Source of the DNA: an uncultured Elusimicrobiales bacterium
GTDB lineage: Bacteria > Elusimicrobiota > Elusimicrobia > Elusimicrobiales > Elusimicrobiaceae
Assembly: GCA_944325225.1 (NCBI GenBank)
Contig: CALUZQ010000002.1
Location: 43,178-107,177, forward strand
Length of the DNA: 64,000 nucleotides
Reading direction: 5' to 3'
The stretch's first letter is position 1; each line of letters begins with the position of its first letter. Positions 8,030 to 16,830 of the stretch are shown here, piece by piece. Both the position numbers and the translations under genes were made by a program. Under the pieces are notes generated by a model. It searched no databases. It was given only the letters and a program-made list of their open reading frames with translations, and was not told where the DNA came from.

Positions 8030-9171
8030 ACTTTTCCTGGCGCCGCGCGCGAAGCGTGGCTTTAAAAGAGTATAAGCATATCTTGCGCGATCCCTTTACC
8101 CTGCTCGTTACGCTGGTGCTGCCGCTGGTGTTTGTGGGGATTTTCGGCTTTGTCATTGACCTGGATTACAAACATATGCGCGTGTATGTGCGCGATAACG
8201 ACCAGACCAGCGTTTCGCGCCGCTTTTTGCAGGAGGCGGCCTCGTCGGGCTATTTTGATTTGAAACCCATACATGGGCAGTTTCAGTTAGATCAGGCCCT
8301 GGAACGAAACGACAGCCCGGCCTTGCTAGTTATCCGCCGCGGGTTTGGGCGCCATATTCGGGCCGGAAATCCGGAGCAACCGGGAGAGATTCAGCTCCTT
8401 GCCGATGGGACGGACAATGTGCAGGCCAGTATTATGGGCAGTTATATGCAAGGCGTCATTCAAAAGGCCAACGCGGTTTTTGCCAAAGACAATCCCGACC
8501 TGGCTGACGCTTCCGCCAGCGCAGGAGAGCGCATTCGCAGCCGGTTTCTGTTTAACCCCGAACTTAACAGCCGCTGGTTTATCGTGCCGGCCCTGAGCAC
8601 CATTATTATCGGCTTTTTGGCTATTGTGCTGACGGCGCTGACGGTGGCCAAAGAGTGGGAAAACGGTTCTATGGAATTATTGCTTTCCACGCCGGTTCGT
8701 CCGGCGGAAATCGTACTGGGCAAACTCGTGCCGTATTTCTTGCTGACTTTTTTTGATGTGCTGGTGGTGTTTCTGCTGGCAATCTATGTGTTTCGCATTC
8801 CGTTTTTAGGCAGTTTTCTGTTTTATGTGGCGGCGTGTTGGGTGTATATTACGGGGGCGCTGGCGCTGGGGCTGGTGATTTCCGTCGTAACGCGGCAGCA
8901 ACAGGCGGCCATTCAGTTTGCTTTTGCGGTAGGATTGCTGCCGTCGTTTATTTTCTCCGGGTTTATTTTCCCCATTGAAAATATGCCGGCTTTCTTCCAG
9001 TATTTTACGGCCCTGTTTCCCCAACGGTGGTTTTTGCTCATCAGCCGTACGGTGTTTTTGAGCGACGCCGCCCCCGCCACCCTGGCCACTGCGCTGGGAG
9101 CGATTGTGGCGTTTGCCGGTGCGATGATTTTGCTGGCAGTGCATAAATTTAAAACGGATGTGGAACCATGA
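8026..9171 (+). CDS. ABC-2 type permease (YbhS-like)
   Basis: A 381-residue ABC-2 permease. One membrane helix near residues 25-45 (LLVTLVLPLVFVGIFGFVI) is followed by a periplasmic domain of about 130 residues and five more helices (about 180-375). The segment AKEWENGSMELLLSTPVRPAEIVLGK, seen around residues 205-230, is the typical cytoplasmic loop that contacts the ATPase. It probably forms the membrane channel as a heterodimer with the next gene. Genes overlap by 4 bases on both sides. In the ybh-type systems of E. coli the transported compounds include drugs and cations; nothing in this sequence fixes the substrate. Confidence 0.9.
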   Translation: MNFSWRRARSVALKEYKHILRDPFTLLVTLVLPLVFVGIFGFVIDLDYKHMRVYVRDNDQTSVSRRFLQEAASSGYFDLKPIHGQFQLDQALERNDSPALLVIRRGFGRHIRAGNPEQPGEIQLLADGTDNVQASIMGSYMQGVIQKANAVFAKDNPDLADASASAGERIRSRFLFNPELNSRWFIVPALSTIIIGFLAIVLTALTVAKEWENGSMELLLSTPVRPAEIVLGKLVPYFLLTFFDVLVVFLLAIYVFRIPFLGSFLFYVAACWVYITGALALGLVISVVTRQQQAAIQFAFAVGLLPSFIFSGFIFPIENMPAFFQYFTALFPQRWFLLISRTVFLSDAAPATLATALGAIVAFAGAMILLAVHKFKTDVEP

Positions 9172-10283
9172 AACTGCGCGCGCGAACCTTGAAGGGTTTT
9201 TTTGTAAAAGAGATTATCCAGATTATACGCGATCCCAAAATGATTCTGGCCATCTTTTTTATTCCCGTGGTGCAAACCATTATGTTTGGCTTGGCGCTGA
9301 CCAGTGAAGTAAAAAACATTAAATTTGTGGTGGTTTCCAAGCCGGGCAAAATAGCCCGGGAATTGGAAAACCGGGCGTTGGGGTCGGGCTGGTTTACGAA
9401 AGTGCCGGGCGTAAACGGTGCGCAAGTGGCGGATCCGGAGGGTCTGGTGGCTTCCCACAAAGCCGAAGCTGTACTGGCGGCGCCGCCCGAAGGGTTTGAA
9501 AAAGCCCTGGAGCGCGGTTCTTCGCCCATACAACTGCTTTTAAACGCCACCAATGCCCAGCGCGCCCAGCAGGTAAACAGCTATGTCCAGCAGATTGTGG
9601 CCGAAGTGGCGCGGGATAACGGGTATGACCTGTCCGGCGGGCTGATTGACCTGGATATGCGCGTGTTGTTTAACCACTATATGGATACCACTTCGTTTAT
9701 GATTCCAGCGCTTTTGGTGATGTCCACCTTTATCGTTTTACTGGTGGTGGGAGGTATGGCCCTGGCCAAAGAGAAAGAAACCGGCACGATGGAAAAACTG
9801 ATTGTTTCGCCTTGCAGCGTGGAAGAAATTATGGTGGGCAAAACGCTGCCGTATTTTGTCATCGGGCTGTGTATTGTGGGGCTTATTTTGTTTATTGGCG
9901 TAGCAGGGTTTGGCATTCCGTTTAGGGGGGATTTGTGGCAGATTGCCGTTAATGCGGTGCTGTTTGCCGTATCTGCCTTGGCATGTGCCTTGCTTATCAG
10001 CACGGTGGTACATACCCAACAGCAGGCCATGATGGCAAGCGCCCTTTTTTTAATGCCGGCTATTTTGCTTTCCGGCGTGTTCTTTCCGGTGGCGAATATC
10101 CCGCCGCTGTTTCGTTGGCTGTGCTATTTGAACCCGATGATGTACTCCGTAGTGAACTTCCGCTCCATTATCCTCAAAGGGGGCGACGCGGCCTTCTTTT
10201 GGCAAAATTGCTGTTGGCTGGCCATTATTTCCGTCGTACTGTGTGCGGCGGCTTACAAAAACTTCAAATCCAAGCTGAACTGA
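9168..10283 (+). CDS. ABC-2 type permease (YbhR-like)
   Basis: The second permease, 371 residues, same topology as its neighbour: helix near 25-45 (MILAIFFIPVVQTIMFGLAL), large periplasmic domain, then five helices from about 170. The loop AKEKETGTMEKLIVSPCSVEEIMVGK contacts the ATPase. The pair are clearly paralogous in layout but not nearly identical. It is the last gene of the efflux operon. I see no convincing intrinsic terminator in the 84 bases before the next gene, so read-through into the M50 protease gene is possible. Confidence 0.9.
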   Translation: MKLRARTLKGFFVKEIIQIIRDPKMILAIFFIPVVQTIMFGLALTSEVKNIKFVVVSKPGKIARELENRALGSGWFTKVPGVNGAQVADPEGLVASHKAEAVLAAPPEGFEKALERGSSPIQLLLNATNAQRAQQVNSYVQQIVAEVARDNGYDLSGGLIDLDMRVLFNHYMDTTSFMIPALLVMSTFIVLLVVGGMALAKEKETGTMEKLIVSPCSVEEIMVGKTLPYFVIGLCIVGLILFIGVAGFGIPFRGDLWQIAVNAVLFAVSALACALLISTVVHTQQQAMMASALFLMPAILLSGVFFPVANIPPLFRWLCYLNPMMYSVVNFRSIILKGGDAAFFWQNCCWLAIISVVLCAAAYKNFKSKLN

Positions 10284-10367
10284 GCGGATTTGCCGGGCCC
10301 TTTTCATAGGGAAAATCTCTCCGCGCGCGCGTGCAGGAGCTGGGATAAATTAGTAAAATAGAAAGGT

Positions 10368-11003
10368 ATGGAAGTAATTGTATTTTTACCCATTTTGTTT
10401 TTTTCCATTATCCTGCACGAGTTTGCACACGGGCTGGCGGCTTACCGCTTGGGCGATGATACGGCTTACCTAAGCGGCCGGCTGACTCTCAACCCGCTGC
10501 ATCATATAGACCCAATCGGCACGCTGGCCGTGCCGGCTTTCTGCTGGCTGCTTGGTATGCCGCTTTTCGGCTGGGCCAAACCCGTGCCGATTAATCCCCT
10601 GCGGCTGCCTTCGCCCCACCGGGATATGGGAAAAGTCGCTTTTGCCGGGCCGGCCGTCAACTTGCTGCTGGCGGCGGTGTGTGTGCTGGTTATGAAAATA
10701 CTTCTCTTGGCGCACACGGCTTTTGCCCCGCATACGCTGGAGCAGATTTTTGTGTTTTTGCAGTACGGAATGTTTATCAATATCTTTTTGGCCGTATTTA
10801 ATTTAATTCCTATCCCACCGCTGGACGGCGGACGCATCGTTACTGCGCTGTTGCCCATACGGGCGGCAATCAAGTACGACGGCTTCTTTGGGCGGTACGG
10901 AATGTATGTGGTGTTGGCGCTGATTTTGACGGGCGCCGTAAAATACCTGCTTCTGCCGCCTACGATGCTGTTGGTGGGGATTTTTTCTAAGTTTTTAATG
11001 TAG
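10368..11003 (+). CDS. Site-2 protease (M50 family) integral membrane metalloprotease
   Basis: A 211-residue, multi-helix membrane protease of the short M50B type. The zinc motif is HEFAH (residues about 18-22) in the first helix, and the third ligand motif is PPLDGG near residue 148 (N-x-IPIPPLDGG). Members without a PDZ domain cut membrane-embedded substrates such as anti-sigma factors; the substrate here is unknown. The gene lies 9 bases before trpS, a pairing seen in many bacteria where short M50 proteases are next to trpS and scpA/scpB, so it belongs to this operon. The ribosome site GAAAGG is only 2 bases from the ATG, which may weaken initiation. Confidence 0.88.
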   Translation: MEVIVFLPILFFSIILHEFAHGLAAYRLGDDTAYLSGRLTLNPLHHIDPIGTLAVPAFCWLLGMPLFGWAKPVPINPLRLPSPHRDMGKVAFAGPAVNLLLAAVCVLVMKILLLAHTAFAPHTLEQIFVFLQYGMFINIFLAVFNLIPIPPLDGGRIVTALLPIRAAIKYDGFFGRYGMYVVLALILTGAVKYLLLPPTMLLVGIFSKFLM

Positions 11004-11011
11004 AGGTCTTT

Positions 11012-12067
11012 ATGCAAACTGATAAAATTGTGCTTTCCGGTATGCGCCCGACGGGGAAACTCCACTTGGGAAATTTCCACGGAGCGCTTAAAAACTGGGT
11101 CGCCCTGCAGGAGAAGTACAACTGCTACTTCTTTGTGGCGGATTTACATTCCCTTACCACCGCGTATGAACATACCGAAAATCTGGCCGAAAACAGCCGC
11201 AATATGCTGGTGGATTGGCTGACCGCCGGGCTGGATCCGAAAAAATGCACGATTTTCATTCAGTCCGATGTGCCCGAAGTAAGTGAACTTAACACGCTCT
11301 TGGGAATGATTACCCCCTTGGGCTGGCTGCTTAGAAATCCGACCTATAAAGAACAAATCCAGGAACTTTTAAAACAAAAATACGCCGGCCAGCTGGACGA
11401 AAAATCCCTGGGTGAAAAAATCAACTCCATCGCCGGGGACGAGGATATTTCTTCTTTTGGCTTTTTGGGATACCCGGTGCTGATGGCAACGGATATTCTC
11501 ATTCAGCAGGCCTCGTATGTGCCCGTGGGAAAAGACCAAACCGCCCACTTGGAAATCGCCCGGGATTTAGCCCGCCGGTTTGCCGAAATTTACGGGGTGG
11601 AAGTTTTTAACGAGCCGGCGCCGCTCTATACCAATGTGGCGCGCGTGCCGGGCATTGACGGGCGGAAAATGTCCAAATCGTACAACAACGCCATTAGCTT
11701 GGGCGAAGATTTGGATTCCGTGCGCAAAAAAGTAATGGCGATGTTTACCGACCCCAATAAGAAAAAAGCCAACGACCCCGCCAACCCCGACGGGTGCGTG
11801 GTGTACGCGTTCCATCAGATTTATAACCCCAACGCCGCCAAACGCTGCGAAGAATGCAAAGCGGGTGCGTTGGGCTGTGTGGCGTGCAAAAAAGAACTTT
11901 TTGCTCTTATGGAGCCGGAATTAAAGGCCTTCTCCGAGCGGCGCAAAACTTTTGAAAACGATAATGAACTGTTGGAAAAAATCGTAACTGAAGGAAAAGA
12001 ACGCGCCCGGGCCAATGCCGCTAAAACGCTGGCGGCCGTTAAAAAAGCGATGAGGATTACAAGATAA
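11012..12067 (+). CDS. trpS: Tryptophanyl-tRNA synthetase
   Basis: A 351-residue class I synthetase that charges tRNA-Trp. The HIGH-type motif appears as KLHLGNFHG (residues about 16-24) after SGMRPTG, and the KMSKS loop is exact (GRKMSKSYNN, about residue 218). The C-terminal region carries a CEECKAG-x3-CVACKK cysteine cluster in the position where many bacterial TrpRS have a C-x2-C-x8-C-x2-C type site. Length is normal for bacterial TrpRS. It sits in the order M50 protease-trpS-scpA-scpB, separated from scpA by 2 bases. A ribosome site (AGAGG) precedes the ATG. Confidence 0.96.
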   Translation: MQTDKIVLSGMRPTGKLHLGNFHGALKNWVALQEKYNCYFFVADLHSLTTAYEHTENLAENSRNMLVDWLTAGLDPKKCTIFIQSDVPEVSELNTLLGMITPLGWLLRNPTYKEQIQELLKQKYAGQLDEKSLGEKINSIAGDEDISSFGFLGYPVLMATDILIQQASYVPVGKDQTAHLEIARDLARRFAEIYGVEVFNEPAPLYTNVARVPGIDGRKMSKSYNNAISLGEDLDSVRKKVMAMFTDPNKKKANDPANPDGCVVYAFHQIYNPNAAKRCEECKAGALGCVACKKELFALMEPELKAFSERRKTFENDNELLEKIVTEGKERARANAAKTLAAVKKAMRITR

Positions 12068-12069
12068 CT

Positions 12070-12831
12070 ATGCTGGCTCCCGCTCCGATTAATGTGCACA
12101 TCAATGTCTTTGAAGGTCCGATGGACCTGCTTTTGCATTTGATTAAAAAAGACAACCTGGATATTTGCGACATTAACATCGCGGAGATTACCAAGCAGTA
12201 TTTGGACTACTTAAATGTTATGAAGGAGCTGAACCTGGAAGTGGCCGGCGAATTTTTGGTCATGGCCAGTACGCTTATGCAAATTAAAGCCAAAACGCTC
12301 CTTCCTTCCCAGGCGCCCACTACCGAGGACGAAGGCCCTAACCCGGTCAAAGAACTGGTAGCCAAGCTGGTGGAGTATCAAAAATACAAAGAAGCCAGCA
12401 AATTTTTAGAACAGAAGTTTGAAGAAAATAAAGACAATTTTTACCGCTCCGCCCCCATTTTTGACGATGGGGAAAAAGTCATCAACCTGCAGCTGTTTGA
12501 TTTGCTTTCCGCCGTTAAGCGCGCCTTTGAACGGCTGGACGAACGAAAACGCATTGAGCTGTTAAAGGTGGAAGAATTCCCCATTGAAATGAAAATGGAG
12601 AAAGTGGTAAATATGTTTAAACGCCGCGAGTGGGTGTTGCTGGACGATATCTTTGTGGGTGAAACCAAAAAGCGCGGAATCATCACCTGCTTTATGGCGT
12701 TGTTGGAACTGATGAAAATCAAAAAACTGATTGCCCGCCAAGATGAAAAACTGGGCCAAATCCGGATTTATTTAAACCCGGAAAACAAAGACAAAGATTT
12801 TAAAACCTTAATGCACGGCGACGAAAAATAA
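12070..12831 (+). CDS. scpA: Segregation and condensation protein A (kleisin)
   Basis: A 253-residue kleisin subunit of the SMC-ScpAB condensin. The N-terminal block FEGPMDLLLHLIKKDNLDICDI (residues about 15-36) and the following helices (ITKQYLDYL, LVMASTLMQIKAKTLLP) are the conserved family start that binds the SMC neck. The C-terminal winged helix (VLLDDIFVG through MALLELMKIKKL) binds the SMC head. It begins 2 bases after trpS and is followed by scpB after 20 bases, the usual order. Length is typical. It works on the nucleoid in chromosome compaction and segregation. Confidence 0.95.
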   Translation: MLAPAPINVHINVFEGPMDLLLHLIKKDNLDICDINIAEITKQYLDYLNVMKELNLEVAGEFLVMASTLMQIKAKTLLPSQAPTTEDEGPNPVKELVAKLVEYQKYKEASKFLEQKFEENKDNFYRSAPIFDDGEKVINLQLFDLLSAVKRAFERLDERKRIELLKVEEFPIEMKMEKVVNMFKRREWVLLDDIFVGETKKRGIITCFMALLELMKIKKLIARQDEKLGQIRIYLNPENKDKDFKTLMHGDEK

Positions 12832-12851
12832 CCGCCCCGGAGGATTTTGAT

Positions 12852-13709
12852 ATGCCAACCGAAGAACCTTTGCAAGAAACCGAAAATGCGGCGCCTGCTG
12901 TTTCGCCGGCAGAAACCTCCGCCGCGGCTGGCTTGCCGGAAACGGCTGCCGCGCAGGAATCCCAATCCAACGAGCCGGTCTCTTCCGCAGAAGCGCAGTC
13001 CGCCGCACGCCCGGCTGACGCACCGGCGCCGCAAGCCGGCCAACCCCCGCTTTCCGCACAGCCGGCAAACACTGCCGAGGATTCGGAAAAACCTTTTGAA
13101 CTGGTGCCCACCAGCGAATTTAAACAAATTGTAGAAACGCTTTTGTTTATTACCGACCGGCCGGTAAAGCCCAGCCGCATTGCCGATGTGATTGACGGCG
13201 TGGACGCGCGGCGCGTGCGGGAAATGATCCTGGAAATTCAAGACGATTATATCCGCCGCAACAGCGCCGTACAAGTGGTGGAACTGGGCGGCGGGTTTCA
13301 AATGTCCACCAAGCCCGAATACGGCCGCTGGGTGCGCCGGCTATATAACGAAAAAATGACCGCTAAACTTTCCAACGCCGCCTTGGAAACCCTGGCGATT
13401 GTGGCCTATAAACAACCCATTACCCGGGCGGAAATGGAGGCCATTCGCGGGGTGGATGTGGCAGGGCCGCTGGAGCGGCTTTTGGAACGCTCCTTGGTGC
13501 GTGTGGTGGGCAAGAAAGATACCGTAGGCCGCCCGATGGTTTATGGCACTACCGACGAATTTTTACGGATGTTTGGGCTCAATAAAATTTCCGATCTGCC
13601 CGATTTGCAGGTATTCGCCGCCAAATCCCTGCGGGAAAAACAAGAAGATTTGCCCTTCGGCGAACCGCTGCCGCCGCTTTCCGACCCGGCCATTATTCCG
13701 GTGGAATAA
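12852..13709 (+). CDS. scpB: Segregation and condensation protein B, with low-complexity N-terminal tail
   Basis: A 285-residue ScpB. Residues 1-80 are a disordered Ala/Glu/Pro/Ser-rich tail not usual for the family. From about residue 85 the standard double winged-helix core follows (FKQIVETLLFITDRPVKPSRIADVI, then ALETLAIVAYKQPITRAEMEAIRGVDV, then GRPMVYGTTDEFLRMFGL). The core binds ScpA to complete condensin. GGAGG lies 9-13 bases before the ATG. The stop TAA (13707-13709) is followed in the same frame by 93 more sense codons of the same low-complexity style, so this protein may be a truncated or read-through form; see the next entry. Confidence 0.93.
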   Translation: MPTEEPLQETENAAPAVSPAETSAAAGLPETAAAQESQSNEPVSSAEAQSAARPADAPAPQAGQPPLSAQPANTAEDSEKPFELVPTSEFKQIVETLLFITDRPVKPSRIADVIDGVDARRVREMILEIQDDYIRRNSAVQVVELGGGFQMSTKPEYGRWVRRLYNEKMTAKLSNAALETLAIVAYKQPITRAEMEAIRGVDVAGPLERLLERSLVRVVGKKDTVGRPMVYGTTDEFLRMFGLNKISDLPDLQVFAAKSLREKQEDLPFGEPLPPLSDPAIIPVE

Positions 13710-13991
13710 CCGGAGGGGGAAGAGCGGCTGGAAGTATTGGATTCGTCGGCCGATCCGTTCTTTACGCGCAACAGTTACAATAAAGGCGATTTCTTCGGCG
13801 CGGAAAACGCTTCGCAGGACGCTTTTTCCCAGCCCGATACCGTCCCGCCGGCGGATTCGTCCGACTCTCAGTCCGTTTTAGAAAATCCGCCAGCCGGCGA
13901 AGCCGCTGTTAAACCCGAGGGGGAAAACGCGTCCGCCCCGGAAGCGGCCGCCCCTCAGCCGTTCCAACCCAACAACCAGGAGGAAAAATAA
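13710..13991 (+). pseudogene. In-frame continuation of scpB after its stop codon (lost or read-through tail)
   Basis: These 93 sense codons plus a TAA stop are exactly in the frame of scpB and start directly after its TAA. The translation is acidic, Pro/Ala/Ser-rich and begins PEGEERLEVLDSSADPFF; it ends with a Gln/Asn/Glu tail 1 base before the glgA start. The composition matches the N-terminal tail of ScpB. A single change (GAA to TAA) would explain the interruption, giving VEEPEGEERL in the ancestor. There is no good start codon with a ribosome binding site inside it, so a separate gene is unlikely. It may be a recent nonsense mutation, a sequence error or programmed read-through; which one cannot be told here. 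Confidence 0.7.
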
Positions 13992-13992
13992 T

Positions 13993-15441
13993 ATGAATAT
14001 CGTTTTAGCCGCCAGCGAGGCGTTCCCGTTTTGCAAAACCGGCGGATTGGCCGATGTAGTAGGCGCTTTGTGCCAGCAGTTTGCCATGCGCAAAGGCAAT
14101 AAAGTGCTGTTGTTTTTGCCGCATTACCGCAATATCGTGCGGGTTTCCTCTTTAAAGGTGGTGCCGGGGGTGTATTTAATTCCGATTGGCGACCGGATTG
14201 AACAAGTCTCGCTTTCCTATATTAACTGGGGTAATGTGCTGGTGTTTTTTGTGGGAAGCCGCAAGTATTTTGACCGGCCGGAACTCTACCGCACCAAAAC
14301 GGGCGAATTCCCGGATAACGATGAACGCTTTATTCTCTTTAGCCGGGCCGTGCTGGAAGGATGCAAATTTATCGGCTTCCGCCCGGATATTATCCATTGT
14401 CACGACTGGCAGACGGGGCTTATCCCCGCGTATTTAAAGACGGTGTATAAATTGGACGCTTTCTATACCCGCACCCGCAGCTTATATACCATTCACAACA
14501 TCGCCTATCAGGGGCATTATCCGTATTCTTCCTTCAAAAAAGCGGGCTTCCACCCGGTGGATTATACGCCGGATAAATTTGAATACTACGGCGGTATCAG
14601 CTTTTTAAAAAGCGGGATTGTATTTGCCGATAATATCAATACCGTCAGCCCGAACTATGCCCGCGAAGTACAAACCGATCCCGCTATGGGGTTTGGTATG
14701 GAAGGGTTGCTGCGATACCGCAGTAAAAATTTCTGCGGAATCGTAAACGGAATTGATACCGAAGTGTGGGATCCGGAAATAGACCCGGTACTGCCCATCG
14801 GCTACGATGTGGCCGAAGCCGTCAAAGGCAAACTGGCCTCCAAGCTGGCTTTGCAGCAACAGTGCAAGCTGGCGCAGGATCCTGATAAACCGCTGTTTGG
14901 CATTGTGTCCCGGCTGGATTATCAGAAAGGGCTGGATATTGTGGTCAATTTGATTGAACGCTTTAAAGACCGGGCCCAGTTTGTGGTGTTGGGAATGGGC
15001 GATCCGATGCTGGAAAAAGCATACCAAAGCTTGGCGCGCAATAACCCGGCTTCCGTGAGCTATAACGGGCGGCTGGACGAAGATTTAGCCCACCGCATTT
15101 ATGCCGGGGCGGATATTTTCTTGATGCCTTCGCGGTTTGAGCCGTGCGGATTGTCGCAGTTGATTGCTATGAAATACGGGGCTTTGCCGGTGGTTTCTAA
15201 AGTAGGCGGATTGGTAGATACCGTCAGAGGATATCAGCCCGGAAAAGAAGATACGGCGACCGGTTTCTTTATTGAAAATTTTACCGAAAACGGCATTTGC
15301 GCCGCGGTGGAAAAAGCCCTCAAAGTATTTAACGACCGCCAACTGTGGAACCGGCTGGTGCGTAACGCGATGCGGCAGGATTTGTCGTGGGATAAATCCG
15401 CCCAGGATTACTTGGAACTATACAAAAAAACTATTTCGTAG
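13993..15441 (+). CDS. glgA: Glycogen synthase (ADP-glucose type, GT5)
   Basis: A 482-residue bacterial glycogen synthase that extends alpha-1,4-glucan from ADP-glucose. The N-terminal AASEAFPFCKTGGLADVVG holds the KTGGL nucleotide-sugar motif; HCHDWQTGLIPAYL, YTIHNIAYQG and NTVSPNYAREV are further family blocks. In the C-terminal GT-B domain PSRFEPCGLSQLIAMKYG carries the catalytic Glu. Length is as expected (about 475-485). GGAGG precedes the ATG, overlapping the end of the scpB tail frame. It implies glycogen storage; no branching enzyme or pyrophosphorylase is in the window. Confidence 0.96.
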   Translation: MNIVLAASEAFPFCKTGGLADVVGALCQQFAMRKGNKVLLFLPHYRNIVRVSSLKVVPGVYLIPIGDRIEQVSLSYINWGNVLVFFVGSRKYFDRPELYRTKTGEFPDNDERFILFSRAVLEGCKFIGFRPDIIHCHDWQTGLIPAYLKTVYKLDAFYTRTRSLYTIHNIAYQGHYPYSSFKKAGFHPVDYTPDKFEYYGGISFLKSGIVFADNINTVSPNYAREVQTDPAMGFGMEGLLRYRSKNFCGIVNGIDTEVWDPEIDPVLPIGYDVAEAVKGKLASKLALQQQCKLAQDPDKPLFGIVSRLDYQKGLDIVVNLIERFKDRAQFVVLGMGDPMLEKAYQSLARNNPASVSYNGRLDEDLAHRIYAGADIFLMPSRFEPCGLSQLIAMKYGALPVVSKVGGLVDTVRGYQPGKEDTATGFFIENFTENGICAAVEKALKVFNDRQLWNRLVRNAMRQDLSWDKSAQDYLELYKKTIS

Positions 15442-15450
15442 GAGATAAAT

Positions 15451-16830
15451 ATGAACGGATTTCGCCGGATAGCCGGAATTATTTTTGCGGGATTGTTGCT
15501 GACAGGCAGTTTAGCTGCCGGAGAAGTAAAGAATGTCATTTGGATTATTGGCGACGGCATGGGGCCGGAAGCCATGGGTTTTTTTATGCAGGGCGTTCGG
15601 TATGCCGGGCTGGAAGCGTATCCGGGAAAAGTGTCTAACCTGGAAACTCTTATGAACGGCGGCGAGTGGGGCTTATTTTTTAACAATACCCACGATACCG
15701 TGGTTACCGATTCGGCCGCTTCTGCTACCCAAATGGCGACCGGCAAATTTTCCCGCCCGGAGTTTGTGGGAATGGACTACAACAGCCAGCCGGCCGAAAC
15801 TTTGCTGGAACTGGCCCGCAAACAAGGCAAATCCATTGGAATTATTTCGGATACCTATATAACCGACGCCACCCCGGCCGGATTCACCGCTCATGTACAG
15901 AACCGTAACCAGAAAATGGAAATTGCCCGGCAAATAGTGGCCTTGGCGCCCGAAGTAGTGATGGGCGGCGGACAAAAGTATTTTACAACGGGCGAAAATA
16001 AGAAGTTATTGCGGCAGGCCAAGAAAAAGGGATATCGCGTTGCATTGAACAAAAAGGACTTGGCGGCTGTAAAATCCGGCAAAGTGTTGGGGCTGTTTGC
16101 CCCGGAAGCGATTCCCATGTCGGTAGAGTTGGACCAATACCCGGCTATCCCCTCGCTGGCGGAACAAACCCAAAAAGCCGTAGAACTTTTAAGCCAAAAC
16201 GAACAGGGGTTTATCTTAGTGGTGGAGGCCGGTAAAATTGACTGGGCCGGCCACGCTAACGACGCCGGCGCCTGGTTTCACGAAATGAAAGCGCTGGACG
16301 ATTTGCTCGGATATGTAAAATCCTACGCGGATAAAAACGGGGAAACTTTAGTCTATTTAAACGCGGACCACGATACCGGCCTGGGAGCTTTTACTTACCG
16401 ACATCTGGGCAAAGAAAAAGCCATGCAAAAAACCGCCCAGGGGGAAGTGCTCTACGGCGGAGATACGGATTATGCATCTTTTGACGCTTTTCGTCAGTTT
16501 GCCCAACAAAAAAAGAGCTTATACAACTTGGAGCTGGAACTGAAAAAAATGCCGGCCGCCCAGTTAACTCCCCAATACCTGCAGAAACGGCTTTCCGAGG
16601 CCCTGGGGTACGAAGTGGATATCAACGAATTTGAAAATTTGAGCGATGTGAGCGGCCTGTTTAAACAATTAAATAAATCCCGCGGCTTGGTGTGGGCTAC
16701 GCCAAACCATTCTTCGCTGCCTATTTTAAGCGTGGCGTATGGCCAGGAAGCCGACGAATTTACCGGCGTTTATCACAATACCGATATCCTTCCCCGTATG
16801 AAGAATGCCTTGGGCTGGAGTGAAGAATGA
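15451..16830 (+). CDS. Alkaline phosphatase (PhoA family), secreted
   Basis: A 459-residue periplasmic phosphomonoesterase. A signal peptide (about residues 1-24, ending LAAGE) is followed by the first metal site WIIGDGMGPEAM, and the nucleophile motif VTDSAASATQMATG with the catalytic Ser in DSA. Later metal ligands are in EAGKIDWAGHAND and NADHDTGLGAF. A C-terminal His site follows (TPNHSSLPI). The gene starts 9 bases after glgA with GGAG before it, and overlaps the next gene by 4 bases (ATGA), so it is coupled to an FtsX-like gene with no evident functional link. No PhoB box was recognised. Confidence 0.9.
   Translation: MNGFRRIAGIIFAGLLLTGSLAAGEVKNVIWIIGDGMGPEAMGFFMQGVRYAGLEAYPGKVSNLETLMNGGEWGLFFNNTHDTVVTDSAASATQMATGKFSRPEFVGMDYNSQPAETLLELARKQGKSIGIISDTYITDATPAGFTAHVQNRNQKMEIARQIVALAPEVVMGGGQKYFTTGENKKLLRQAKKKGYRVALNKKDLAAVKSGKVLGLFAPEAIPMSVELDQYPAIPSLAEQTQKAVELLSQNEQGFILVVEAGKIDWAGHANDAGAWFHEMKALDDLLGYVKSYADKNGETLVYLNADHDTGLGAFTYRHLGKEKAMQKTAQGEVLYGGDTDYASFDAFRQFAQQKKSLYNLELELKKMPAAQLTPQYLQKRLSEALGYEVDINEFENLSDVSGLFKQLNKSRGLVWATPNHSSLPILSVAYGQEADEFTGVYHNTDILPRMKNALGWSEE

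Noticed and set aside
13737..13991. Separate 84-codon gene between scpB and glgA
   Set aside because: Its only start is TTG with a badly spaced purine tract; the frame is that of scpB, so it is treated as a detached scpB tail.
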